Shown: in pieces, positions 6,198-12,304 of the stretch
How the letters are laid out: every line of letters starts with the position of its first letter
Position numbering within the stretch: the stretch's first letter is position 1
The notes under the pieces: model-generated
Told to the model about the DNA's origin: nothing
The model's database searches: none
The model's input: the letters and a program-made list of their open reading frames with translations, nothing else
Program-made: the position numbers and the translations under genes
DNA from: Pseudomonadota bacterium
Lineage (GTDB): Bacteria > Pseudomonadota > Alphaproteobacteria > Rhodobacterales > Rhodobacteraceae
Direction of reading: 5' to 3'
NCBI GenBank assembly: GCA_021813645.1
Contig: JAKAJW010000261.1
Location: 1 to 12,304, forward strand
DNA: 12,304 nt

Positions 6198-6632
6198 TCA
6201 ATAGGGCACATGCCGGCGACCGAAGCTGCGGGCCAGTTCCAGCAGCTTCTCGTCGCCGTCATAGGCGTCCTCCCATTGCGGCTTCTCGGTGCCGAACAGG
6301 CCGTTTGGCCCGAACAGCTCGTTATGCTCCGGCCCGTGGATCAGCCGCATCAGCCGGCCGTGCATCCAGATCTTCAGCACGTCGTTGATCCGCCCGTGAT
6401 GGCCCCGGCCCATGGCGCGGAAGAACTTCATCACATTGGCGTCGAGATAGAGCGACACCTTCTCCCGCTTGGCCTCGCGCGGGGCCAGCGCGATGTCGTG
6501 CCAGGCCGCCGGCAGGCCCCAGCCGCGCCACAGCGTGTTGGCGATCTCCCATTCCACCCGTTTCTGGGCGATCGACATGAAATAGAAATGCTCCAGCTTG
6601 CGCTCGCTCAGCTTCGGCGGCTTGGCTTCCAT
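6198..6632 (-). CDS. BrnA-antitoxin-family ribbon-helix-helix protein (orphan)
   Basis: A 144-residue protein whose middle segment KVSLYLDANVMKFFRAMG (about 58-75) followed by GRINDVLKIWMHGRL (80-94) matches the BrnA antitoxin/DUF4415 pattern: a short beta strand with alternating polar residues, then two helices, i.e. a ribbon-helix-helix DNA-binding fold. An N-terminal acidic/aromatic segment precedes it, and a ~50-residue C-terminal tail (HNELFGPNGLFG ... RRHVPY) follows, longer than a minimal BrnA. The frame is open upstream to 6875, but AGGAGG (6638-6643) five bases before the ATG at 6632 fixes the start. Classical brnTA systems place brnT directly upstream; none is here, so this is more likely a stand-alone regulator than an antitoxin. 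It is divergent from pepN across a region with four 11-bp tandem repeats. Confidence 0.82.
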   Translation of the reverse strand: MEAKPPKLSERKLEHFYFMSIAQKRVEWEIANTLWRGWGLPAAWHDIALAPREAKREKVSLYLDANVMKFFRAMGRGHHGRINDVLKIWMHGRLMRLIHGPEHNELFGPNGLFGTEKPQWEDAYDGDEKLLELARSFGRRHVPY

Positions 6633-6728
6633 CGCGCCCTCCTCTGCGCCGTCTCGTCCCGGCGCCCTCTGCGGCCGGGTCAGACTGCGCCGCCGGCCTT
6701 TACCGCCGGTTAACCCTGCGCCCGCCAC

Positions 6729-6772
6729 GTCGGTGTGATATCGGTGCGAAATCGGTGCCAAATCGGTCGGCC
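6729..6772. repeat. four 11-bp tandem repeats in the BrnA-like / pepN divergent region
   Basis: Four contiguous 11-base units begin at 6729, 6740, 6751 and 6762: GTCGGTGTGAT, ATCGGTGCGAA, ATCGGTGCCAA and ATCGGTCGGCC. The TCGGT core recurs exactly every 11 bases, so all copies face roughly the same side of the helix. On the minus strand TTGGCA (6761-6756) and TATCAC (6740-6735), 15 bases apart, could be the BrnA-like gene's promoter embedded in the array. The array lies 97 bp from that gene's ATG and 114 bp from pepN's. A regulator-binding array is the likely reading; ribbon-helix-helix proteins typically bind such tandem short sites. Confidence 0.8.
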
Positions 6773-6832
6773 GTTTTCTCCGCCCTTTGAACGGCTTGCG
6801 CGCCCGGGCCGGGCCGGCCGCCAAACCCCGCC

Positions 6833-6860
6833 TTGCACCCGCCGGCCGAAGCCTTACACC
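6833..6860 (+). promoter_or_regulatory. candidate pepN promoter
   Basis: TTGCAC (6833-6838) and TACACC (6855-6860) are 16 bases apart, followed by the Shine-Dalgarno AAAGGAG at 6874-6880. Transcription would start near 6867. Match to consensus is modest (three of six in each box), so this is a suggestion from spacing and position. Confidence 0.3.
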
Positions 6861-6886
6861 TGGGTGAAGCGTCAAAGGAGCAAGCG

Positions 6887-9454
6887 ATGAAGGACGAGAC
6901 CCCGCAGACCGTGCACCTGGCCGACTATCAGCCGCCGAGCCATCTGATCGAAAGCGTCGCGCTCACCTTCCGCCTGGCCCCGCGCGCCACCCGCGTGCTC
7001 TCCCGCATCCGCTTCGTGCCGAACCCGGCCCGCCCCGGCCGCCAGCCGCTCCGGCTCGACGGCGAGGATCTGAAGCTGATCGCCGCCGCCATCGACGGCC
7101 GGCCGGTCGCCGCCAAGCCCGACAGCCACGGCCTGACGCTGCCCGCCGAAGCCCTGCCCGACGCCCCGTTCACCTGGGAGGCAGAGGTGGAAATCTCGCC
7201 GGAAACCAACACGTTGCTCGAAGGACTTTACATGTCCAACGGGATGTATTGCACCCAATGCGAGGCCGAGGGATTCCGCCGCATCACCTATTACCTCGAC
7301 CGCCCCGACGTCATGGCGCCGTTCAGCGTGCGCATCGAATCCGACCTGCCGGTGCTGCTGTCGAACGGCGACCCGACCGGCGCCGGCCCGGGCTGGGCGG
7401 CCTGGCACGACCCCTGGCCAAAGCCCTCCTATCTCTTCGCCCTGGTGGCGGGCGATCTGGTCGCCCATTCCGACCGGTTCCGCACCAAATCCGGCCGCAC
7501 GGTCGCGCTCAACATTTGGGTCCGGCCCGGCGACGAGGGCAAATGCGACTATGCGATGGGCGCGCTGAAACGCTCGATGAAATGGGACGAGGACGCCTAC
7601 GGCCGGGAATATGACCTCGATATCTTCAACATCGTCGCGGTCGATGACTTCAACATGGGCGCCATGGAAAACAAGGGGTTGAACATCTTCAACTCGAAAT
7701 ACGTCCTGGCCCTGCCCGAGACGGCCACCGACGAGGACTACGCCCGCATTGAGGGCATCATCGCCCATGAATACTTCCACAACTGGACCGGCAACCGCAT
7801 CACCTGCCGCGACTGGTTCCAGCTCTGCCTGAAGGAAGGCCTGACCGTCTACCGCGATCAATCCTTCTCCGCCGACATGCGCTCGGCCGCGGTCAAGCGC
7901 ATCGAAGACGTGCTGACCCTGCGCGCCCGCCAGTTCCGCGAAGACGCCGGCCCGCTGGCCCATCCACCGCGGCCCGATCACTACGTCGAGATTAACAATT
8001 TCTATACCGCGACGGTGTATGAGAAGGGGGCCGAGCTGATCGGCATGCTGAAAAGCCTGGTCGGCGCCGAAGGTTACCGCAAGGCGCTCGACCTCTATTT
8101 CGACCGCCACGACGGCGACGCGGCGACGATCGAAGACTGGCTGAAAGTGTTCGAAGACGCGACCGGGCGCGATCTGCGCCAGTTCAAGCGTTGGTATACC
8201 GATGCCGGCACACCCCGGCTCAGCGTCGAAGAAAACTGGAATGACGGCGTATACACACTTGATTTTGAACAAGAAATAGAAGCGACGCCAGGCCAGTCGC
8301 AGAAGCCGCCGCGGGTCATCCCGATCGCCGTCGGTCTGCTCAACCCGAACGGCGACGAGGTGCTGCCGACCACCGTGCTGGAAATGACCGAGGCGCGGCA
8401 AAGCTTCCGCTTCGAGGGTCTGGCGAGCCGGCCGATCCCCTCGATCCTGCGCGGCTTCTCCGCCCCCGTCACGCTAGAGCGCGCCGCCAGCCCGGAGGAA
8501 CGCGCCTTCCTGCTCGCCCATGACACCGACCCGTTCAACAAATGGGAGGCCGGGCGCAGCTTGGCCAAGGACGTGCTGGCTCGCATGGTCACCGAGTCGG
8601 CCGCGCCCGGCCCGGCCTATCTCGACGCGCTCGCCCGGATGGCCCGGGACGAGACGCTGGACCCTGCTTTCCGCGCCTATACCCTGCGCCTGCCCTCCGA
8701 AGACGACATGGCGCAAACCCTTGCAAATTCTGGAAGAACACCCGATCCGGCGGCGATCCACGCGGCCCGCGAGCGGCTCGCCCTGGCGGTGGCCGAGCAT
8801 CTGAAGCCGATCCTCGCCGATCTCTACGACGCCATGGCGGTGCCCGGCCCCTACACGCCCGACGCCCGCGACGCCGGCCAGCGCGCGCTCCGACTGCAGG
8901 CGCTGTGGTATCTCTCCCGCCTCGACGGCGGCGCGCGCGCCAGCCGCCAGTTCGCCGCCGCCGGCTCGATGACCGAAGAGCTCGGCGCCCTGGGCTGCCT
9001 CATGATGATCGGCGCCGGCGACGAGGCGCTGACGCGCTTCGCCCGCCGCTGGGCGCAGGATCGCCTGGTGATGGACAAATGGTTCACCCTGCAGATCGTC
9101 GAGGCCGCCCCGGACCGGCTCGAAGAAATTGCAAAGAACCTCATGCAACGGCCTGATTTCGATTGGAAAAATCCGAACCGCCTGCGTTCCGTCCTGGGCG
9201 CGCTCGCGGCCAATCACGCGGGCTTCCACCATGCGTCCGGCGGGCTCTACCGGCTGCTCGCCGACGGCCTGATCAAGCTCGATCCGATCAACCCGCAGAC
9301 CGCGGCGCGGCTCTCCACCACCTTCGAGACCTGGCGCCGTTACGACGCCGACCGCCAGCAGCTGGTGCGCGCCGAACTGGCCCGCATCCGCGCCATCCCC
9401 GGCCTCAGCCGCGACCTCGGCGAAATGACTGCAAGGATGCTCGGCGATGCGTAA
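6887..9454 (+). CDS. pepN: aminopeptidase N (M1 family zinc metallopeptidase)
   Basis: Removes N-terminal residues from peptides in the cytoplasm, completing protein turnover. The 855 residues match the ~870-residue E. coli-type PepN. In this numbering GAMEN is at 258-262 (substrate N-terminus), HEYFH at 294-298 and the third zinc ligand Glu317 in CLKEGLTVY, so HEXXH-X18-E is intact; Tyr378 (YTATVYEKG) matches the transition-state tyrosine. The catalytic domain is followed by the beta-sandwich (from about 445) and a large helical C-terminal domain. The frame is open to an ATG at 6833, but AAAGGAG (6874-6880), six bases before the ATG at 6887, and the family's usual N-terminus favour 6887. The gene overlaps the following SDR gene by 8 bases. 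Two short AT-rich rare-codon patches interrupt its otherwise GC-rich codon use (8249-8281, 8714-8740). Confidence 0.97.
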   Translation: MKDETPQTVHLADYQPPSHLIESVALTFRLAPRATRVLSRIRFVPNPARPGRQPLRLDGEDLKLIAAAIDGRPVAAKPDSHGLTLPAEALPDAPFTWEAEVEISPETNTLLEGLYMSNGMYCTQCEAEGFRRITYYLDRPDVMAPFSVRIESDLPVLLSNGDPTGAGPGWAAWHDPWPKPSYLFALVAGDLVAHSDRFRTKSGRTVALNIWVRPGDEGKCDYAMGALKRSMKWDEDAYGREYDLDIFNIVAVDDFNMGAMENKGLNIFNSKYVLALPETATDEDYARIEGIIAHEYFHNWTGNRITCRDWFQLCLKEGLTVYRDQSFSADMRSAAVKRIEDVLTLRARQFREDAGPLAHPPRPDHYVEINNFYTATVYEKGAELIGMLKSLVGAEGYRKALDLYFDRHDGDAATIEDWLKVFEDATGRDLRQFKRWYTDAGTPRLSVEENWNDGVYTLDFEQEIEATPGQSQKPPRVIPIAVGLLNPNGDEVLPTTVLEMTEARQSFRFEGLASRPIPSILRGFSAPVTLERAASPEERAFLLAHDTDPFNKWEAGRSLAKDVLARMVTESAAPGPAYLDALARMARDETLDPAFRAYTLRLPSEDDMAQTLANSGRTPDPAAIHAARERLALAVAEHLKPILADLYDAMAVPGPYTPDARDAGQRALRLQALWYLSRLDGGARASRQFAAAGSMTEELGALGCLMMIGAGDEALTRFARRWAQDRLVMDKWFTLQIVEAAPDRLEEIAKNLMQRPDFDWKNPNRLRSVLGALAANHAGFHHASGGLYRLLADGLIKLDPINPQTAARLSTTFETWRRYDADRQQLVRAELARIRAIPGLSRDLGEMTARMLGDA

Positions 9455-10193
9455 GACCGTTCTCATCACCGGCGCCTCCGCCGGCATCGGCGCCGTCACC
9501 GCCCGGCTTGCCGCCCGCGACGGCTGGGACGTCGCCCTGGCCTATGGCCACGACCGCGTCGGCGCCGAACAAGCCGCCGCCGCAGCAGCGGCCGAAGGCG
9601 CCCGCACCGCGCTGCTGCAGGCCGATCTCGCCGATCCCGAGACGCCCGAGCGGCTGTTCGCGGCCTTCGACGCCGCCTTCCCGCGGCTCGACGCCCTGGT
9701 CAACAACGCCGGCGTCGTCGATGTCGCCGCCCGGGTCGAGGACTACACCCCGGCCCGGCTCGCCCGCATGTTTGCGATCAATACCGTGGCGCCGATGCTC
9801 TGCGCCGGTGCCGCGGTCCGGCGGATGTCCACCGCACGCGGCGGCGCGGGCGGCGTGATCGTCAACGTCTCCTCCATCGCCGCCCGCCTCGGCTCCGCCA
9901 ACCAATATGTCGACTACGCCGCCTCCAAGGCCGCAATCGACACATTTAGCAAAGGCTTGGCCGACGAAGTTGCGGCCGAGGGCATCCGCGTCGTCGCGCT
10001 CCGCCCCGGCATCGTCGAGACCGAGATCCACGCCAAGGGCGGCGATCCCGATCGCGCGCAGCGGCTCGCCGGCGCCATCCCGATGCGTCGTCCCGGCCGG
10101 CCCGAGGAGATCGCCGAGGCGATCGTCTGGTTGCTGTCCGACCGCGCCTCCTATCTCACCGGCACCACGGTCGACGTCTCCGGCGGGCGCTGA
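9447..10193 (+). CDS. SDR family oxidoreductase
   Basis: A 248-residue classical short-chain dehydrogenase/reductase. TGASAGIG (8-15) is the Rossmann cofactor loop, NNAG (86-89) and Asn112 are conserved, and the catalytic set is Ser143 (NVSSIAAR), Tyr157 and Lys161 (YAASK). LRPGIVETEI (185-194) and the C-terminal YLTGTTVDVSGGR are typical. The substrate is unknown; the sequence reads like the glucose-dehydrogenase/FabG-like group, often annotated only as SDR. An NADP preference is possible but not decided: the residue after beta-2 is Y/G-rich (LAYGHDR). The ATG lies within the end of pepN (8-base overlap) with AAGGA at 9433-9437, so it is translated from the pepN message. A functional tie to peptide turnover is not evident. 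Confidence 0.93.
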   Translation: MRKTVLITGASAGIGAVTARLAARDGWDVALAYGHDRVGAEQAAAAAAAEGARTALLQADLADPETPERLFAAFDAAFPRLDALVNNAGVVDVAARVEDYTPARLARMFAINTVAPMLCAGAAVRRMSTARGGAGGVIVNVSSIAARLGSANQYVDYAASKAAIDTFSKGLADEVAAEGIRVVALRPGIVETEIHAKGGDPDRAQRLAGAIPMRRPGRPEEIAEAIVWLLSDRASYLTGTTVDVSGGR

Positions 10194-10249
10194 TCCGGGC
10201 CGCTCCGCACCGCCCGGAGGCGGCGTTCCGGCCAAGACAATCCCGGACT

Positions 10250-10272
10250 GGTGGGGGCAGACCGCCCCCACC
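10250..10272 (+). terminator. GC-rich hairpin after the pepN-SDR unit
   Basis: GGTGGGGGC (10250-10258) and GCCCCCACC (10264-10272) form a perfect 9-bp stem with loop AGACC, 57 bases after the SDR stop. There is no U-run behind it, so it may be a terminator of the U-poor type seen in GC-rich bacteria or a 3'-end stabiliser. Confidence 0.5.
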
Positions 10273-10274
10273 CC

Positions 10275-10311
10275 TTGCCGCGCCGCCGTCCTATGGCCTA
10301 TCTAGGCCCAT
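10275..10311 (+). promoter_or_regulatory. candidate gatB promoter with a palindrome over the -10
   Basis: TTGCCG (10275-10280) and TATCTA (10299-10304) are 18 bases apart, right behind the GC hairpin; the start would fall near 10311, leaving a leader of about 19 bases with the Shine-Dalgarno GGAAGGA at 10317-10323. The -10 sits in a perfect palindrome GGCCTA-TC-TAGGCC (10295-10308). Box matches are modest, so the promoter itself is tentative; the palindrome is certain. Confidence 0.35.
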
Positions 10312-10329
10312 CGCACGGAAGGACGGACC

Positions 10330-11856
10330 ATGCTCGATCTCACCTTTGAAGCCCCGAAGCCGAAAGTCATCCAGGGCGCCAAGACCGAATGGGAGCTGGT
10401 GATCGGCATGGAGATCCATGCCCAGGTCTCCTCCAACGCCAAACTGTTCTCCGGTGCCTCCACTGCCTTCGGCGCCGAACCGAACTCCAACGTCGCCTTC
10501 GTCGATGCGGCGATGCCGGGCATGCTGCCGGTGATCAACGAGTTCTGCGTCGAACAGGCGGTCCGCACCGGCCTCGGGCTGAAGGCGAAGATCAACCTCG
10601 TCTCGGCCTTCGACCGCAAGAACTACTTCTACCCCGACCTGCCGCAGGGCTATCAGATCTCCCAGCTCTACCACCCGATCGTCGGCGAGGGCGAAGTGAT
10701 CGTCGAGATGGGCCCAGGCCCCGATGGTCAAAGGACGGCCCGCCGGGTGCGGATCGAGCGCATCCACCTCGAGCAGGACGCCGGCAAGTCGATCCACGAC
10801 ATGGACCCGAACATGTCCTTCGTCGACCTCAACCGCACCGGCGTCGCGCTGATGGAGATCGTCTCCCGCCCCGACATCCGCGGCCCGGAAGAGGCGGCGG
10901 CCTATGTCGCCAAGCTGCGCCAGATCCTGCGCTATCTCGGCACCTGCGACGGCAACATGCAGAACGGCAACCTGCGGGCCGACGTCAACGTTTCGGTCTG
11001 CCGCCCGGGCGCCTACGAGAAATACCAGCAAACCCAGGACCATAACCACCTCGGCACGCGCTGCGAGATCAAGAACATGAACTCGATGCGGTTCATCCAG
11101 CAGGCGATCGACTACGAGGCCCGCCGCCAGATCGCGATCCTCGAGGACGGCGGCCGCATCGAGCAGGAGACCCGGCTCTACGACCCCGACAAGGGCGAGA
11201 CCCGGTCCATGCGCTCCAAGGAAGAGGCGCATGACTACCGCTATTTCCCCTGCCCAGACCTCCTGCCGCTGGAGATCGAGCAGGCCTGGGTCGACGACAT
11301 CGCCGCGAAGATGCCGGAACTGCCGGACGCCCGGAAGGCCCGCTTCATGACCGATTTCGGCCTGACCGACTATGACGCCAACGTGCTGACCGCCGAGCGC
11401 GACGCGGCAGCCTTCTTCGAGGAGGTGGCCCGCGGTCGCGACGGCAAGATGGCGGCGAACTGGGTCATCAACGAGCTGTTCGGCCGGCTGAACAAAGAGG
11501 GCCATGCGATCGGCGACAGCCCGGTCTCCGCCGCCCAGCTCGGTGGCGTGCTCGACCTGATCGCCTCCGGCGAGATCTCCGGCAAGATGGCCAAGGAGCT
11601 GTTCGAGATCCTCTGGACCGAGGGCGGCGACCCGGCCGAGATCGCCCAGGCGCGCGGCATGAGGCAGGTCTCCGACACCGGCGCGATCGAGAAGGTGCTG
11701 GACGAGCTGATCGCCGCCAATCCCGAGCAGGTGGAAAAGGCCAAGGTCAACGCCAAGCTCGCCGGCTGGTTCACCGGCCAGGTGCTGAAGGCGATGGGCG
11801 GCAAGGCCAATCCCGCACTGGTCGGCCAGTTGGTGGCGCAAAAGCTCGGCCTCTGA
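10330..11856 (+). CDS. gatB: Asp-tRNA(Asn)/Glu-tRNA(Gln) amidotransferase subunit B
   Basis: GatB is the tRNA-binding kinase subunit of the GatCAB complex, which phosphorylates mischarged Glu-tRNA(Gln) (and Asp-tRNA(Asn)) and amidates it with ammonia channelled from GatA. The 508 residues show the full architecture: GMEIHAQV (26-33), DRKNYFYPDLPQGYQISQ (95-112), HLEQDAGKS (146-154), the PET112 signature LMEIVSRPDIRGPEEA (174-189), NGNLRADVNVS (212-222), CEIKNMNS (245-252) and a C-terminal GatB/YqeY tail domain (about 360-507). The insert between NVS and CEIKN, with KYQQTQDHNH, is a form I associate with Rhodobacterales. GGAAGGA (10317-10323) precedes the ATG. gatA and gatC are not in the window. 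It appears to have its own promoter and is expected to be essential where no GlnRS exists. Confidence 0.98.
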   Translation: MLDLTFEAPKPKVIQGAKTEWELVIGMEIHAQVSSNAKLFSGASTAFGAEPNSNVAFVDAAMPGMLPVINEFCVEQAVRTGLGLKAKINLVSAFDRKNYFYPDLPQGYQISQLYHPIVGEGEVIVEMGPGPDGQRTARRVRIERIHLEQDAGKSIHDMDPNMSFVDLNRTGVALMEIVSRPDIRGPEEAAAYVAKLRQILRYLGTCDGNMQNGNLRADVNVSVCRPGAYEKYQQTQDHNHLGTRCEIKNMNSMRFIQQAIDYEARRQIAILEDGGRIEQETRLYDPDKGETRSMRSKEEAHDYRYFPCPDLLPLEIEQAWVDDIAAKMPELPDARKARFMTDFGLTDYDANVLTAERDAAAFFEEVARGRDGKMAANWVINELFGRLNKEGHAIGDSPVSAAQLGGVLDLIASGEISGKMAKELFEILWTEGGDPAEIAQARGMRQVSDTGAIEKVLDELIAANPEQVEKAKVNAKLAGWFTGQVLKAMGGKANPALVGQLVAQKLGL

Positions 11857-12018
11857 TTCCCGGGGCTGCAGCGGAACCCCGCCGAGCCTCGACCAGATGC
11901 TGCGGCGCCTTCACGCCGAGTCTCACCATATTGGGAAAATCCGCCCGAATTGCGGCCTTGGACTCGGGCCACGGAAGCGATTACCCTTCGCGGCGGAACC
12001 AGGCTCTCGGGGGATGGC
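11857..12018. other. intergenic region, gatB / DUF4177-like gene
   Basis: A 162-bp gap. CGGGG (11861-11865) and CCCCG (11877-11881) could form a small stem just after the gatB stop, too weak to call a terminator. The stretch around 11926-11995 is more AT-rich (CACCATATTGGGAAAAT, GATTACCC) and may hold the promoter of the next gene, but no convincing -35/-10 pair is visible. Confidence 0.5.
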
Positions 12019-12304
12019 ATGACGCGCTTCGACTACAAGGTGGTGCCGGCGCCCAAGCAGGGCGAAAAGGCGCGCGGTGTGCGCGGGGCGGAAGACCGTT
12101 TCGCCCTTGCGCTGACCAATCTGCTGAACGCCTACGGCCGCGACGGCTGGGACTATGTCCGCACCGACACCCTGCCGGTGGAAGAGCGTCACGGCCTGAC
12201 CGGCCGGACCTCGACCACCTATCAGAACATGCTGGTGTTCCGTCGTGCCCTGTCCGAGCCGGCCGCACCCCATGACGAGACTGGCTTCGTCGGCGCCGCC
12301 CCTC
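12019..12304 (+). CDS. DUF4177-like small protein, 5' part
   Basis: The frame is open from ATG 12019 to the window end (95 residues, no stop reached), so the C-terminus is missing. MTRFDYKVVPAP at the start and LLNAYGRDGWDYVRTDTLP (35-53) followed by QNMLVFRRAL (69-78) match the DUF4177 pattern: an opening 'YKVV' strand, a helix, 'GWE/D-Y' and a closing 'LVFRR' strand. Proteins of this type occur next to gatB in Rhodobacterales as far as I recall; the function is unknown. It is predicted cytoplasmic, with no signal or membrane segment in the visible part. GGGGGA (12009-12014) is a weak Shine-Dalgarno four bases upstream. A two-codon frame ATG-GCA-TGA (12014-12022) runs into its start codon, sharing ATGA. 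Confidence 0.8.
   Translation, partial: MTRFDYKVVPAPKQGEKARGVRGAEDRFALALTNLLNAYGRDGWDYVRTDTLPVEERHGLTGRTSTTYQNMLVFRRALSEPAAPHDETGFVGAAP

Noticed and set aside
6729..6772. A CRISPR-like array or plasmid-type iterons
   Set aside because: The units are 11 bp and contiguous with no spacers, and there is no Rep or Cas gene nearby; promoter-region operator repeats fit better.
6633..6875. N-terminal extension of the BrnA-like gene up to an ATG at 6875
   Set aside because: The extension is Arg/Gly-rich without family similarity, would overlap the pepN leader and the 11-bp repeats, and a strong AGGAGG precedes the ATG at 6632.
6833..6886. 18-residue upstream extension of pepN
   Set aside because: No ribosome-binding site before 6833, whereas AAAGGAG is well placed before 6887; the extension lies in the candidate promoter.
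6872..8401. 509-residue minus-strand open frame opposite pepN
   Set aside because: Overlaps the catalytic region of pepN and has no motif of its own; a shadow frame.
10206..10225. CCGCC/GGCGG stem just after the SDR gene as a terminator
   Set aside because: A 5-bp stem is expected by chance in sequence this GC-rich; the 9-bp stem at 10250-10272 is the better candidate.
10291..11841. 516-residue minus-strand open frame opposite gatB
   Set aside because: Mirrors gatB almost exactly, and its translation has the Leu/Val/Gly/Asp/His bias of antisense GC-rich sequence.
1..12304. Defence, toxin-antitoxin or mobile-element system
   Set aside because: No transposase, integrase, nuclease, toxin or phage-like gene is seen; the BrnA-like protein is a lone RHH protein, and all other genes are core metabolism, regulation or translation.

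Overview
The window is very GC-rich, has short intergenic gaps, and carries proteins that read like those of a Rhodobacterales alphaproteobacterium (Rhodobacter/Paracoccus-like). The strongest hints are the GatB sequence, the DUF4177-type protein behind it, and the BrnA-type ribbon-helix-helix protein. Genus cannot be fixed from this sequence alone. Most genes look like ordinary chromosomal housekeeping or metabolism. I see no rRNA, tRNA, CRISPR array, insertion sequence, phage gene or sign of recent transfer.

Layout. (1) Positions 1-1968, + strand: the 3' part of kdsA (KDO-8-phosphate synthase), translationally coupled by a one-base overlap to a phosphomannomutase/phosphoglucomutase; both supply sugar precursors for LPS or capsule. 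(2) Positions 2015-4607, - strand: malate synthase G (glcB) followed by a GlcG/HbpS-family protein, a two-gene glyoxylate/glycolate unit. (3) Positions 4608-4917: a divergent control region. On the glcB side three palindromes overlap a candidate promoter; on the other side two identical-geometry operators flank the start of an ArsR-family regulator. (4) Positions 4918-5716, + strand: ArsR-type regulator overlapping an AHSA1/SRPBCC protein. (5) Positions 5757-6632, - strand: a small single-span membrane protein and an orphan BrnA-like RHH protein with no BrnT toxin beside it. (6) Positions 6633-6886: a divergent region with four 11-bp tandem repeats. (7) Positions 6887-10193, + strand: pepN (M1 aminopeptidase) overlapping an SDR oxidoreductase by 8 bases. 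(8) Positions 10250-12304, + strand: a GC hairpin, a candidate gatB promoter containing a palindrome, gatB, and the 5' part of a DUF4177-like gene that runs off the window.

No large new system is evident. The parts worth a second look are regulatory: the paired CTTAG-N8-CTAAG operators around a probably leaderless arsR-type start; the helically phased 4 x 11 bp repeat array between an orphan RHH protein and pepN; and the palindrome cluster on the glcB promoter. Smaller oddities are perfect short tandem duplications at both convergent gene junctions, and rare-codon AT-rich patches inside pepN.
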